Assembly (NCBI RefSeq): GCF_040438925.1
Contig: NZ_CP159258.1
Coordinates: forward strand, 3,610,001-3,674,000
Source of the DNA: Pseudomonas sp. MYb327
GTDB lineage: Bacteria; Pseudomonadota; Gammaproteobacteria; Pseudomonadales; Pseudomonadaceae
Reading direction: 5' to 3'
Length of the DNA: 64,000 bases
Within the stretch, counting starts at the first letter, position 1. Each line of letters opens with the position of its first letter. This document shows positions 1-10,734 of the stretch, piece after piece. Both the position numbers and the translations under genes were made by a program. Below the pieces are notes generated by a model, which did not search any database, was not told the DNA's origin, and worked only from the letters and a program-made list of their open reading frames with translations.

Positions 1-43
1 CGCCATGTAGGGAAATCACGGCGCAATAAGGCGGCTGAATGGC

Positions 44-682
44 TCAGCTGCTCGAGGTGTCGGTGTCGCGCTTGCGCTTGTTGCCCATGCGCACGCCGAT
101 GTCCATCAAGAACTGGAAAAAACCCTCCTGATCTTCCAGCACATTGCTCCAGAACGGCGAGTGATACAGCGCTACGGCACCGTGCACCAGCGCCCAGGAC
201 GCGCAATAGTGGAAATAAGGCGGAACGTCTTCGAGCTTGCCTTCGCTGATGCGGCCCTTGATCAACAAGGTCAGGCGTTCGAAGTTGGAGGCGCGGATCT
301 TGTGCAGCTCCTCGATCATCTCCGGAACCTGGTTGCCCTTGACCACTTTTTCTTCCAGGCGATCGAACAAGCGATAACGCTGTGGATCACGCATGCGGAA
401 TTCGAAATAAGCGCGGGACAGGGCTTCCTTGTCCTTGTCGACGTCGGCGGAATGCAGCAGCTCGTTCAAATCGCGCTCGTAGTCGAGCATCAGGCGCAGA
501 TAAATCTCGGCTTTGGATTTGAAGTGCTTGTAGATCGTGCCTTTGCCGATACCGACGGCATCAGCAATCATCTCGACGGTGACACTGTCTTCACCTTGTT
601 CGAGGAACAGCTTGAGCGCGGTATCGAGAATTTCTTGCTCGCGGCGACGAAACTCACGGACCTTACGAGGTTCTTTATGCAT
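44..682 (-). CDS. TetR/AcrR family transcriptional regulator
   Basis: A 212-residue DNA-binding repressor-type protein. The N-terminal helix-turn-helix spans about residues 35-60 and reads as the classic TetR recognition region (IADAVGIGKGTIYKHFKSK). The rest is the variable ligand and dimerisation domain, and the last 12 residues are a charged, serine-rich tail. The ligand and target genes cannot be read from the sequence. It is transcribed leftward, away from the RgsA small RNA, and its own promoter must lie between 683 and about 880. The family assignment is secure; the specific role is unknown. Confidence 0.9.
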   Translation of the reverse strand: MHKEPRKVREFRRREQEILDTALKLFLEQGEDSVTVEMIADAVGIGKGTIYKHFKSKAEIYLRLMLDYERDLNELLHSADVDKDKEALSRAYFEFRMRDPQRYRLFDRLEEKVVKGNQVPEMIEELHKIRASNFERLTLLIKGRISEGKLEDVPPYFHYCASWALVHGAVALYHSPFWSNVLEDQEGFFQFLMDIGVRMGNKRKRDTDTSSS

Positions 683-884
683 AAGAAAAGGTCTGTAGGG
701 GTCAAAATTCGAAGCCGCGTATTATGCCTAAATTACGCAAAAATGCACGGATCATCGGACCATATCAGTGTTTCTTGATCATTTCGCACAGGGTCTTCAG
801 TTGATGAGAACTCTTCTGAAGCGGGCGTATTCCAAAATTGTTTAAAAACCGGGGTCAGTAAACTGGCAACGGCGCAATACTGAT

Positions 885-891
885 CAATACT
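885..891 (+). promoter_or_regulatory. Putative RpoS-type -10 element of the RgsA small RNA
   Basis: The heptamer CAATACT differs at one position from the extended sigma-S -10 consensus CTATACT. It lies 8-10 nt before the expected 5' end of the RNA. No good -35 hexamer is seen 17 nt upstream, which suits sigma-S. RgsA is known in Pseudomonas to depend on RpoS; the start site itself is inferred. Confidence 0.55.
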
Positions 892-897
892 TGAACT

Positions 898-1015
898 GTC
901 GGCGGGGCATCTCCCCCAAGTGTCGCGCCGATATTGGTACCAACGGACCGCGTGCCATTGTTTTACTCCTAATGGTCTTAACCCGGATTCACCCCCCAGA
1001 ACCCGGGTTTTTTTT
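898..1015 (+). ncRNA. rgsA: RgsA small regulatory RNA
   Basis: This segment between the TetR gene and tatD has no credible ORF. It starts just after a sigma-S-like -10 box and ends in a strong rho-independent terminator, giving an RNA of about 118 nt. In P. aeruginosa the RpoS-dependent sRNA RgsA lies next to the tatD homologue and is about this long (from memory). Independent support is internal: bases 958-975 (TTGTTTTACTCCTAATGG) match the antisense of the acpP ribosome-binding region at 7509-7527 with only one extra base. acpP is a reported RgsA target. The exact ends are inferred from the promoter and terminator. Confidence 0.82.
980..1015 (+). terminator. Rho-independent terminator of RgsA
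   Basis: The arm AACCCGG (980-986) pairs with CCGGGTT (1003-1009) and is followed by a run of eight T on the + strand. The complementary strand has no T run after the stem, so it terminates the sRNA rather than tatD. Confidence 0.85.
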
Positions 1016-1024
1016 GCCTGCGAT

Positions 1025-1810
1025 TTAACCTTTCACGTGCGCCAGCGGAAACAAACGCTTGAAGTTCTCGGTGGTCTGCTCGGCAAATCGCTCGTATGAC
1101 TCGCCGCGCAGCATTGCCAGAAACTCTGCCACTTCCCGCACATACTGCGGCAAGTTCGGCTTGCCGCGATGGGGGATCGGCGCCAGGTACGGTGAGTCGG
1201 TTTCCACCAGCAAACGGTCAGCAGGGACTTTGCTGGCCACATCCCGCAATGCGTCGGCATTGCGGAAAGTGACAATACCGGACAGCGAGATGTAATAGCC
1301 CATATCAAGGGCAGCCTTGGCCATGTCCCAGTCTTCGGTGAAGCAATGCAGGACACCCGCCTGGGGCAGCGCCGCTCCCCGCAGCAAATTCAGTGTGTCT
1401 TCACGGGCGCCACGGGTGTGGATGATCACTGGCTTGCCGGTTTGCTGCGCGGCTTGCAGGTGCAGGCGGAAAGACTCTTGCTGCAGCTCTGCCGCTTCAG
1501 GCTCGTAGTGATAATCCAGACCGGTTTCACCGATCGCCACCACACGCGGATGCTCGAGTTCCTGCAGCAACCAGTCCAGCGCCGGAGCTGCTCCTGGCTG
1601 CACGTCCAGCGGATGTACGCCAACCGAGCAGTCGACGTCGTCATACTTTTCTGCAAGGGCTTTGACATCAGCAGCGTTGTCGACGCTGACACCAATACAC
1701 AGAAAGTGCCCTACCCCGCGCTGACGGGCCGCCTCAAGGGCAGCATCCAGGGAGCCGTCATGGGCGGTGAGGTCGAGGCGATCAAGGTGACAATGGGAAT
1801 CTACGAGCAT
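1025..1810 (-). CDS. TatD family metal-dependent hydrolase/DNase
   Basis: A 261-residue protein of the TatD amidohydrolase-fold family, known for 3'-5' exonuclease/DNase activity. Metal-site residues are visible: H6 and H8 in DSHCHLD, E95 in GETGLDYHYE, H131 in IIHTRG, H155 in LHCF and D205 in ETDSPYLAP. Its length is normal for the family. It sits 15 bp downstream of pilZ in the holB-pilZ-tatD order typical of Pseudomonas, so it is probably co-transcribed with them. The ATG start has no strong Shine-Dalgarno, which fits translation following pilZ. The paralogue (TatD, YcfH or YjjV type) cannot be settled; position next to holB/tmk favours the YcfH type. Confidence 0.92.
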   Translation of the reverse strand: MLVDSHCHLDRLDLTAHDGSLDAALEAARQRGVGHFLCIGVSVDNAADVKALAEKYDDVDCSVGVHPLDVQPGAAPALDWLLQELEHPRVVAIGETGLDYHYEPEAAELQQESFRLHLQAAQQTGKPVIIHTRGAREDTLNLLRGAALPQAGVLHCFTEDWDMAKAALDMGYYISLSGIVTFRNADALRDVASKVPADRLLVETDSPYLAPIPHRGKPNLPQYVREVAEFLAMLRGESYERFAEQTTENFKRLFPLAHVKG

Positions 1811-1825
1811 AAAAAGGGCTGCTAC

Positions 1826-2182
1826 TTACATCGTATGAGTGGGACGGTCGGATTTGATGGCTCCGGCCAAATGGGTTTCGATTCGACTGCGCGCGGCGTG
1901 ATCGCCCTCATTGAACTGCACGCCAACCCCGGCTGCGCGGTTACCCTGCGCGCCTTTGGGGGTGACCCAGGCGACCTTGCCGGCCACGGGGATCTTTTCC
2001 AGCTCATCCATCAAGTGCAGCAGCATGAACACCTCATCGCCCAACGTGTAGCTCTTGTTGGTCGGAATAAACAGGCCGCCGTTCTTGATGAAGGGCATGT
2101 AAGCCGCGTAAAGCACCGACTTGTCCTTGATGGTCAGGGACAAGATACCGTTACGCGGCCCCGGGCTGACAGGTTCTTTCAT
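1826..2182 (-). CDS. pilZ: PilZ, type IV pilus assembly PilZ-domain protein
   Basis: A small cytoplasmic protein of 118 residues from the ATG at 2182, which has GGAGG five bases upstream; an in-frame GTG at 2194 overlaps that Shine-Dalgarno and is less likely. It matches the founding PilZ protein (ILSLTIKDKSVLYAAYMPFI, then GGLFIPT and the WVTPKGAQGNRAAGVGVQF core). It lacks the RxxxR c-di-GMP-binding motif before the beta barrel, as does the type IV pilus PilZ, which acts through PilB and FimX rather than by binding c-di-GMP itself. It lies between holB and tatD, its usual place in Pseudomonas. Confidence 0.93.
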   Translation of the reverse strand: MKEPVSPGPRNGILSLTIKDKSVLYAAYMPFIKNGGLFIPTNKSYTLGDEVFMLLHLMDELEKIPVAGKVAWVTPKGAQGNRAAGVGVQFNEGDHAARSRIETHLAGAIKSDRPTHTM

Positions 2183-2223
2183 GCTGACCTCCACTGCGGA
2201 TGTTCAGAGTCTAGGCCTGACGA

Positions 2224-3844
<1,621 letters not shown>

Positions 3845-3854
3845 TTAGTCAGAG

Positions 3855-5096
3855 TCATTGCGGGCTTTGCGGTGCTGCTGCATCCGGCTCGGACGCGGAG
3901 GCGGGTGCAGGTTCAGGCGCGGGTTCTTGCGGCGGAACTGGCGGCAGAGCCTCGGGATCAGTGTCGGGTGAAGCGGCAGGAATCGGTTCCTGTTCTTGCT
4001 CGACGTGACCGGGCTCAACCTGAGACTCCACAGCCGGGGCCTGAGTCGTCTCGGGAGAGGCAACCGGCGCCGGGCTGGAACGGTAATCGGCGCGGCGCTT
4101 GAGCTGGAACTCCCGAACCGCATTGTTGTGCGCATCCAGATCATCGGAGAACACATGGCTGCCATCACCGCGCGCCACAAAGTAAAGGCTATTTCCCGCC
4201 ACCGGATTCAGCGCGGCGTGAATCGCTTCGCGACCGACCATGGCAATCGGGGTTGGCGGCAGGCCGGCAATCACATAGGTGTTGTAAGGCGTCGGCTCCT
4301 TGAGATGGGCGCGGGTCAACTTGCCGCTGTAACGGTCACCGAGGCCATAGATTACGGTTGGATCGGTTTGCAACAGCATGCCGATCGCCATGCGCCGCAC
4401 AAAGACTCCGGCAATCTGCCCGCGCTCCTGTGGCACACCGGTTTCCTTCTCCACCAGTGAGGCCATGATCAGCGCCTGATAGGGTTCGGTGTATGGCACA
4501 TCGGCAGCACGCTGATTCCATTCCTTGGCCAGCACCTCGTCAAGACGGTCATAGGCCGTTTTCAGCAGCTCGACATCGGTCATGCCGCGCACGAACCGGT
4601 AGGTATCGGGGAAGAAACGCCCTTCCGGAAATAGCCCGGCATGACCGAGTTTTTCCATCACCTGGCTATCGCTCAATCCTTCCAGGGTGTGATCGAGCTT
4701 TTCCTCTTTAGCCAGGGCTGCGCGGACCTGATGGAAATTCCAGCCCTCCACCAGCGTCACGCTGTATTGCACCATTTCCCCACGCTTCCACAAGTCGATC
4801 AGACCTTCGACGGTCATGCCGGGAAGCATGCGGTACTCGCCGCTGTGCAGTGGTTGCTTGGGGAGATTGAAGCGCCAATATACGCGCAGCCAGAAAGCGT
4901 CCTTGATGAGACCATCGGCTTCAAGTCGCAGGAAGGTTCGGTTCGGTGTGGTGCCCTTCGGCACCTCCAGAAGTTCTTCCTGAGCGATATTCAGCGGCTG
5001 CACCAGCGCCGAATGAATTTTCCAGGCAGAAGCACCCAACATCAGCCCCGCCAGAACCAGTCCGGTTTCCAGCAGCAGCAAGAATTTACGTCTCAC
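3855..5096 (-). CDS. mltG: MltG endolytic murein transglycosylase
   Basis: A 413-residue inner-membrane protein that cleaves nascent glycan strands and limits peptidoglycan chain length. One N-terminal membrane segment (about residues 5-25) is followed by the YceG domain. The catalytic glutamate falls at E218 in MASLVEKETG, the same number as in the E. coli enzyme. Residues 340-413 form an extra tail rich in Pro, Ala, Glu and Gln, absent from the 340-residue E. coli protein and probably disordered in the periplasm. It starts 3 bp after the pabC stop. Confidence 0.95.
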   Translation of the reverse strand: MRRKFLLLLETGLVLAGLMLGASAWKIHSALVQPLNIAQEELLEVPKGTTPNRTFLRLEADGLIKDAFWLRVYWRFNLPKQPLHSGEYRMLPGMTVEGLIDLWKRGEMVQYSVTLVEGWNFHQVRAALAKEEKLDHTLEGLSDSQVMEKLGHAGLFPEGRFFPDTYRFVRGMTDVELLKTAYDRLDEVLAKEWNQRAADVPYTEPYQALIMASLVEKETGVPQERGQIAGVFVRRMAIGMLLQTDPTVIYGLGDRYSGKLTRAHLKEPTPYNTYVIAGLPPTPIAMVGREAIHAALNPVAGNSLYFVARGDGSHVFSDDLDAHNNAVREFQLKRRADYRSSPAPVASPETTQAPAVESQVEPGHVEQEQEPIPAASPDTDPEALPPVPPQEPAPEPAPASASEPDAAAPQSPQ

Positions 5097-5099
5097 GTA

Positions 5100-5915
5100 T
5101 CAAGCATCCAGTAGCGCGCGGGCAATGGTTTGGAGTTTACGGGTGAGCGGCCCAACCGGCCAGCTCAGAGCTGCATAGGCATGCACCGGCCAAACGCCAT
5201 ACACGCTGTTGCAGACAAAGACTTCGTCAGCCCACTGCAGCTGGTCGAGGCTTATATCGGTGATTTGCGTGGGAATACCCAACGACTCGGCTTGAAACAA
5301 TAATTCGGCACGCATCACGCCTGCCACACCGCAGCGGTTCAGATCGGCAGTAATCAAGACCCCATCACGCACGAGGAACAGGTTACTGAACACACCTTCG
5401 ATGACGCGACCCGCCTGATCGAGCATCAGGCCTTCGGCGTGTTCGGTGTCTTGCCATTCAGAGCGGGCTATGACTTGTTCAAGGCGGTTCAAGTGCTTGA
5501 GACCGGCTAACAGTGGTTGCCGGGAAAGCCTTGTCGCACACGGAAACAGGCGGATACCCTTCTCGCCATAAACGGCAGGATACGCCACAGGGGGATTGCC
5601 TTGCAGAATACGTCGGGCCTGGGCCGCTGGATCGGCAGCATAACCCCGCAAACTGTCGCCGCGGGTCAGGATGAGCTTGAGCACTCCGTCACCCAACGCG
5701 GTGGCGTAGGCGAGCAGCTCGTTGTAGATCAGCTCGTGATCGGCCGCAATGGCCAGGCGCGAGCAACCATCTGCGAGACGCGACAAGTGCCGCTCCAGCA
5801 GCAGCGCCTGCCCGCCACGCACGGCGATGGTCTCAAACAGACCATCGCCGTAAGCCAGGCCGCGATCCTTCAGCGACAGAGCGTCAGCCGGCTGACCGTC
5901 GACCCAGCTGTCCAT
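5100..5915 (-). CDS. pabC: Aminodeoxychorismate lyase
   Basis: A 271-residue PLP enzyme of fold type IV that splits 4-amino-4-deoxychorismate into p-aminobenzoate and pyruvate for folate synthesis. The PLP-binding lysine is K140 in AGLKHLNRLEQ; the N-terminal RGLAYGDGLFET motif is typical of the family. Its ATG overlaps the fabF stop by one base (TGATG), so it is translationally coupled to fabF, an arrangement also found in E. coli. Confidence 0.95.
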   Translation of the reverse strand: MDSWVDGQPADALSLKDRGLAYGDGLFETIAVRGGQALLLERHLSRLADGCSRLAIAADHELIYNELLAYATALGDGVLKLILTRGDSLRGYAADPAAQARRILQGNPPVAYPAVYGEKGIRLFPCATRLSRQPLLAGLKHLNRLEQVIARSEWQDTEHAEGLMLDQAGRVIEGVFSNLFLVRDGVLITADLNRCGVAGVMRAELLFQAESLGIPTQITDISLDQLQWADEVFVCNSVYGVWPVHAYAALSWPVGPLTRKLQTIARALLDA

Positions 5916-7159
5916 CAGCCTGCGAACCGGCGGAACACCAGCGAGCCGTTGGTGCCGCCAAACCCGAAGGAGTTGGACAGGACCACATCGATATCCATGT
6001 TGCGCGCTGTGTGCGGCACGAAATCGAGATCGCAGCCTTCGTCCGGCTCATCGAGGTTGATGGTCGGAGGCGCCACCTGACTGTTGATCGCCAGCACGCT
6101 GAAAATCGCCTCGACCGCGCCCGCAGCCCCCAATAGGTGACCGGTCATGGACTTGGTCGAACTGACGGCCAGCTTGTAGGCGTGATCGCCGAACACCGAC
6201 TTGATCGCATTGGCTTCCGCGAGATCACCTGCCGGGGTCGAGGTGCCGTGGGCGTTGACGTACTGCACCTGATCGCCATTGATTTTCGCGTCGCGCAGGG
6301 CATTGGTGATGCAACGCGCAGCACCCGCACCATCGGCTGGCGGTGAAGTCATGTGGTAGGCATCACCGCTGGTACCAAAGCCGATCAGCTCGGCATAAAT
6401 GGTCGCGCCGCGCGCCTTGGCGTGCTCCAGCTCTTCGAGCACCAACGCACCGGCACCGTCAGACAGAACGAAGCCATCTCGGCCTTTGTCCCATGGACGA
6501 CTGGCACGGGTCGGCTCATCGTTTCGGGTCGATAGCGCGCGAGAGGCACCGAAGCCGCCCATGCCCAGACCACAGGCCGCCATCTCGGCGCCGCCAGCGA
6601 TCATCACATCGGCTTCGTCGTACATGATATTGCGAGCCGCCATGCCGATACAGTGGGTACCGGTCGTGCAAGCAGTGGCGATGGCGTAGTTTGGCCCCTG
6701 TGCACCCAAGTGGATGGACAGGAAGCCGGAAATCATATTGATGATCGAGCCAGGCACGAAGAAAGGAGAAATCCGTCGTGGACCGGTCTCGTGCAAAGTG
6801 CGGCTGGTTTCTTCGATATTGGTCAGTCCGCCAATACCCGAACCCATGGCCACGCCGATGCGTTCACGGTTGGCGTCGGTGACTTCCAGGCCAGCATTGC
6901 GTACTGCCTGAAAACCTGCGGCCAGACCGTACTGAATGAACAGGTCGAGTTTGCGAGCTTCCTTGACCGAAAGGTATTCCTCGACGTTGAAGCCCTTTAC
7001 CGAGCCGCCAAAACGAGTGGAATAGGCAGAAAGGTCGGTGTGTTCGATCAGACCAATGCCACTGCGGCCAGCCAGAATGCCCTGCCAGCTGCTTGGCACA
7101 TCCGTGCCCAGTGGCGACAACATACCCATACCGGTGACTACGACGCGTCTACGCGACAC
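5915..7159 (-). CDS. fabF: Beta-ketoacyl-ACP synthase II
   Basis: A 414-residue condensing enzyme that elongates acyl-ACP with malonyl-ACP. The active-site cysteine is C164 ([12 protein letters not shown]), and the two catalytic histidines lie in NAHGTSTP and GHLLGAAG. Length and motifs fit FabF rather than FabB. It follows acpP after a gap of 109 bp that holds a hairpin with T tracts, so acpP transcripts may be partly terminated before fabF, giving more ACP than synthase. Confidence 0.96.
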   Translation of the reverse strand: MSRRRVVVTGMGMLSPLGTDVPSSWQGILAGRSGIGLIEHTDLSAYSTRFGGSVKGFNVEEYLSVKEARKLDLFIQYGLAAGFQAVRNAGLEVTDANRERIGVAMGSGIGGLTNIEETSRTLHETGPRRISPFFVPGSIINMISGFLSIHLGAQGPNYAIATACTTGTHCIGMAARNIMYDEADVMIAGGAEMAACGLGMGGFGASRALSTRNDEPTRASRPWDKGRDGFVLSDGAGALVLEELEHAKARGATIYAELIGFGTSGDAYHMTSPPADGAGAARCITNALRDAKINGDQVQYVNAHGTSTPAGDLAEANAIKSVFGDHAYKLAVSSTKSMTGHLLGAAGAVEAIFSVLAINSQVAPPTINLDEPDEGCDLDFVPHTARNMDIDVVLSNSFGFGGTNGSLVFRRFAG

Positions 7160-7204
7160 AGCACTCTCCTTTTTTCAAATGACGACTTTGCATCAGGCCT
7201 AAAG

Positions 7205-7239
7205 AAAAAACCGCACGCCATGATGGCAGTGCGGTTTTT
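7205..7239 (-). terminator. Hairpin terminator/attenuator between acpP and fabF
   Basis: An 11-bp stem (AAAAACCGCAC with GTGCGGTTTTT) and a short loop are flanked by T tracts on both strands. In the minus direction it lies just after the acpP stop (7269) and before the fabF start (7159). Complete or partial termination here would separate high acpP expression from fabF. Confidence 0.8.
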
Positions 7240-7268
7240 CCATGACAGCGAGCAACGATTACAAACTA

Positions 7269-7505
7269 TTACGCCTGGTGCGTAGTAACGTAGTCGATTG
7301 CAGCTTGTACAGTAGTGATCTTCTCAGCTTCTTCGTCAGGGATTTCGGTCTCGAATTCCTCTTCCAGAGCCATCACCAGCTCAACGGTGTCAAGGGAGTC
7401 AGCGCCCAGGTCTTCAACGAAGGAAGCAGTGTTGACCACTTCTTCTTCTTTAACGCCCAGTTGCTCGGCAACGATTTTCTTGACGCGCTCTTCGATGGTG
7501 CTCAT
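7269..7505 (-). CDS. acpP: Acyl carrier protein
   Basis: A 78-residue acidic carrier for growing acyl chains. The phosphopantetheine attachment serine is S37 in the [10 protein letters not shown] motif. The leader has AGGAG at 7522-7518. That region (7509-7527) is complementary to RgsA bases 958-975 with a one-base bulge, so translation should be repressible by this sRNA. A near-consensus promoter lies about 45 nt upstream of the ATG. Order fabG-acpP-fabF is canonical. Confidence 0.98.
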   Translation of the reverse strand: MSTIEERVKKIVAEQLGVKEEEVVNTASFVEDLGADSLDTVELVMALEEEFETEIPDEEAEKITTVQAAIDYVTTHQA

Positions 7506-7557
7506 ACCTTGTTTTCACTCCTAATGGACAAATTCAGGCAGCTGGCCAGTGGGTAAG

Positions 7558-7585
7558 TGTATAGAAAGACTTTTCAGCTTTTCAA
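7558..7585 (-). promoter_or_regulatory. Sigma-70 promoter of acpP
   Basis: Read on the minus strand, TTGAAA (7585-7580) and TATACA (7563-7558) are separated by 16 bp. The inferred start near 7551 gives a leader of about 46 nt that includes the RgsA pairing site. Confidence 0.65.
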
Positions 7586-7701
7586 CTGAAAGCTTCACTC
7601 CTCAAACCCTGCGACCCGCTGCCTATAAATAGATTGCAGCTTTATAACGGATTTTAGACAGCTCGTATGACATTTTTTTGAAGCAATCCGTCACATTTGA
7701 A

Positions 7702-8442
7702 TTACATGTACATCCCGCCGTTCACCGGGATTGTAGCCCCAGTAACGTAAGCCGCACCGTCGGATGCAAGAAAAGCGACCACAGACGCGATCTCTTGAGC
7801 TTGCCCCAGACGACCCAGCGGAATCTGCGTCTGCAAGGCTTCACGCTGTGCCTCGGGCAGTTCGCGGGTCATATCGGTGTCGATGAACCCTGGGGCCACC
7901 GAGTTTACCGTAATCGAACGCGAACCGACTTCACGCGCCAGCGCACGGCTGAAACCTTCCAGACCGGCCTTGGCGGCTGCGTAGTTTACTTGGCCTGCGT
8001 TGCCCATGGCACCCACAACCGAGCCAATACTGATAATTCGTCCCCAACGCGCCTTGGTCATGCCGCGCAAAACGCCCTTGGACAGGCGGAACAGACTGTT
8101 CAGATTGGTATCGACAACGTCGTGCCATTCGTCGTCTTTCATGCGCATCATCAGGTTATCGCGGGTGATGCCGGCATTGTTGACCAGGATCGCCGGTGCA
8201 CCGAACTGCTCCTGAATGGCCGCCAGGACAGCCGCAACGGACTCGTCGCTGGTGACATTGAGTTCCAGGCCCGTGCCTTGAATACCGTTTTCCTTCAGGG
8301 TGGCGGCAATGCGCTCGGCACCCGAGGCGGAAGTCGCGGTGCCAACGACAATGGCACCCTGACGACCCAACTCCAGGGCGATAGCCTGGCCGATACCGCG
8401 GCTCGCACCGGTGACCAGTGCAACTTTACCTTGCAGACTCAT
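7702..8442 (-). CDS. fabG: 3-oxoacyl-ACP reductase
   Basis: A 246-residue NADPH-dependent short-chain dehydrogenase that reduces beta-ketoacyl-ACP in fatty-acid elongation. The cofactor motif TGASRGIG is near residue 13. The catalytic Tyr and Lys lie in YAAAKAG, with the active-site Ser in the preceding SIGSVVG. GGAGA precedes the ATG. It is 16 bp downstream of fabD in the plsX-fabD-fabG-acpP order, and no terminator separates it from fabD. Confidence 0.96.
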   Translation of the reverse strand: MSLQGKVALVTGASRGIGQAIALELGRQGAIVVGTATSASGAERIAATLKENGIQGTGLELNVTSDESVAAVLAAIQEQFGAPAILVNNAGITRDNLMMRMKDDEWHDVVDTNLNSLFRLSKGVLRGMTKARWGRIISIGSVVGAMGNAGQVNYAAAKAGLEGFSRALAREVGSRSITVNSVAPGFIDTDMTRELPEAQREALQTQIPLGRLGQAQEIASVVAFLASDGAAYVTGATIPVNGGMYM

Positions 8443-8458
8443 GCAAGCTTCTCCTGAT

Positions 8459-9397
8459 TCAGGCCAACGCTGCGCGGGCGGCAGCGAAAGCGTCTGGGGT
8501 ATTGAGATTGGAAGTCGATACGCCTTCGGCGCAACGTTTGTTCAGACCGGCCAGCACTTTGCCTGGACCGCACTCGACCAGATTGGTCGCGCCCTTGGCA
8601 GCCAGCGCCTGGACCGATTCAACCCAACGTACTGGCTTGTAGAGCTGCTCGAGAAGATCGCGCTTGAGGGTTTCCAGATCGGCTGGCACATCGGCGCTGA
8701 CGTTTTGCACAACAGGAATCTGCGGCGCTTGCCAGTCGATTGCGGCAATGGCTTCAGCGAAGCGCTCGGCGGCCGGGCGCATCAGCTCGCAATGGGACGG
8801 CACGCTGACTGGCAGCGGCATGGCGCGCTTGGCACCACGAGCCTTGCAACCTTCGATGGCGCGTTCGACCGCAGCCTTGGCACCGGCGATAACCACCTGA
8901 CCCGGGGAGTTGAAGTTCACCGCGCTGACCACTTCGCCTTGCGCCGCTTCGGCACAGGCAGCCAGCACATCGGCGTCTTCCAGACCTAGGATGGCAGCCA
9001 TGCCACCCTGCCCGGCTGGTACCGCTTCCTGCATCAGTTGGCCACGACGCTCGACCAACTTCACCGCGGCACCCAGACTCAGACTGCCCGCCGCGACCAG
9101 TGCGCTGTATTCACCCAGGCTGTGACCAGCAACATAAGCCGGACTCGCACCACCTTCAGCCAGCCACAAACGCCACAAGGCGATCGAGGCGGTCAGAATG
9201 GCCGGTTGGGTTTTATCGGTTTGATTGAGTTGCTCTTCCGGCCCTTGCTGGGTCAGTGCCCACAGGTCGTAACCCAGAGCATCGGAAGCTTCTTTGAATG
9301 TTTCGAGGACAACCGGATGTTGCGCGCCCAACTCGGCCAGCATGCCGAGGGACTGCGAACCCTGTCCTGGAAAGACAAATGCGAGGGAAGCAGACAT
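8459..9397 (-). CDS. fabD: Malonyl-CoA:ACP transacylase
   Basis: A 312-residue enzyme that loads malonyl groups onto ACP. The nucleophile is S93 in GHSLGEYS; the partner histidine lies in VPSHCELM, and the N-terminal FVFPGQGSQ is diagnostic. The start chosen is the ATG at 9397, preceded by AGGGGC; the longer frame up to 9457 adds residues with no family similarity. It sits between plsX and fabG. Confidence 0.96.
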   Translation of the reverse strand: MSASLAFVFPGQGSQSLGMLAELGAQHPVVLETFKEASDALGYDLWALTQQGPEEQLNQTDKTQPAILTASIALWRLWLAEGGASPAYVAGHSLGEYSALVAAGSLSLGAAVKLVERRGQLMQEAVPAGQGGMAAILGLEDADVLAACAEAAQGEVVSAVNFNSPGQVVIAGAKAAVERAIEGCKARGAKRAMPLPVSVPSHCELMRPAAERFAEAIAAIDWQAPQIPVVQNVSADVPADLETLKRDLLEQLYKPVRWVESVQALAAKGATNLVECGPGKVLAGLNKRCAEGVSTSNLNTPDAFAAARAALA

Positions 9398-9523
9398 GTA
9401 ACAAGCCCCTAATGATCTTGTCGTCGGAGAATTGACGTCCCGCTTTGGGGGACGCAAGAAACTGACAGTTGGATGGCCAATTGAACTGAGCAGTCACATT
9501 TAAGCATTGTCCGACGAAAACGC

Positions 9524-10534
9524 CTAAAGCAACAAATCCTCCAGACGGCCGTGAATCCGTTCCGGCAGGTTTTCCTGGATCTCTATCAGGGCACGGGAAA
9601 TGGCACTTTGAAAACCCTGAACGCCAGCAGAACCATGGCTCTTCACCACAATCCCCTGCAAACCAAGGAAACTCGCACCGTTATGCCTTGCAGGTGCCAG
9701 GTCTGCTTGCAGACGCTTCATCAGCGGCAACGCCAAAGCACCCACCATGCGCGATGGCAGGCTTTTCTTGAACAACGCGTCGATGCGTCCGGCGATCATG
9801 GTCGCCAGGCCTTCGCTGGACTTGAGCAGGATATTGCCGACAAATCCGTCGCACACCACCACGTCCGCTTCGCCGCGATACAAACCGTCGCCCTCGACAA
9901 AGCCGATGTAATTGATGCCACGCGCAGCCTGCAACAAGGTTGCGGCCAGCTTGACCTGCTGATTACCCTTGATGTCTTCGGTGCCGATATTCAGTAACGC
10001 TACACGCGGACGCACGATGCCCAGGGTCTCCGCAGCAACCGACCCCATCACTGCAAACTGCAAAAGATGCTCGGCACTGCAATCGACATTGGCGCCCAGA
10101 TCGAGCAACTGGCAGTAACCTTTCTGCGTCGGAATCGCCGCGACCATGGCCGGCCGATCAATACCCGGCAAAGTCTTGAGCACAAACCGCGACAACGCCA
10201 TCAGCGCACCGGTGTTGCCGGCACTGACACAGGCCTGGACCTTGCCGTCACGCAGCAACTCAAGCGCCACTCGCATCGACGAGTCAGGCTTGCCACGCAG
10301 GGCCTGGGCGGGCTTTTCGTCCATGGTAATGACTTCGGACGCCGGAGCAATCGACAGGCGTGCGCGATCCATAGCCGATTGGCCAGCGATCAATTCTTCA
10401 AGAAGGGAGGGTTGACCGACAAGGGTCAGGTGCAGCGAGGGAGTAGCAGACAGGCAAGCAAGGCTGGCCTGGACAATGCTGCGGGGACCGAAGTCCCCGC
10501 CCATTGCGTCAATCGCGATGACTTGAGCAGACAA
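9524..10534 (-). CDS. plsX: Phosphate acyltransferase
   Basis: A 336-residue enzyme that makes acyl-phosphate from acyl-ACP, feeding PlsY in phospholipid synthesis. The N-terminal [10 protein letters not shown], the SAGNTGA segment and [10 protein letters not shown] are family signatures. It begins 4 bp after the rpmF stop, so it is translated from the yceD-rpmF-plsX mRNA. A gap of 126 bp separates it from fabD. Confidence 0.96.
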   Translation of the reverse strand: MSAQVIAIDAMGGDFGPRSIVQASLACLSATPSLHLTLVGQPSLLEELIAGQSAMDRARLSIAPASEVITMDEKPAQALRGKPDSSMRVALELLRDGKVQACVSAGNTGALMALSRFVLKTLPGIDRPAMVAAIPTQKGYCQLLDLGANVDCSAEHLLQFAVMGSVAAETLGIVRPRVALLNIGTEDIKGNQQVKLAATLLQAARGINYIGFVEGDGLYRGEADVVVCDGFVGNILLKSSEGLATMIAGRIDALFKKSLPSRMVGALALPLMKRLQADLAPARHNGASFLGLQGIVVKSHGSAGVQGFQSAISRALIEIQENLPERIHGRLEDLLL

Positions 10535-10538
10535 GTGA

Positions 10539-10721
10539 TTACTCGTCAGCGCCCTTGTCGATCACTTTACGACCACGGTATACGCCTTCTGGCGATACGT
10601 GGTGACGCAGGTGAACTTCACCGGTGGTTTTTTCTACAGACAGGGTGCTAGCCTCGAGAGCGTCGTGCGAACGGCGCATGTCACGGGCAGAGCGGGATTT
10701 TTTGTTCTGCTGAACAGCCAT
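10539..10721 (-). CDS. rpmF: 50S ribosomal protein L32
   Basis: A 60-residue basic ribosomal protein (N-terminal [19 protein letters not shown], then [19 protein letters not shown] region). No CxxC zinc pairs are present, so this is the zinc-independent form. TTTAGGAGT precedes the ATG by a normal spacing; its AGGAG region shares 8 complementary bases with RgsA. The gene lies between yceD and plsX as in most gamma-proteobacteria. Confidence 0.97.
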
Positions 10722-10734
10722 AATTGATTAACTC

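Noticed and set aside
161..778. Rightward ORF over the TetR gene
   Set aside because: It is the reverse shadow of the TetR gene; the TetR frame has clear HTH and family motifs.
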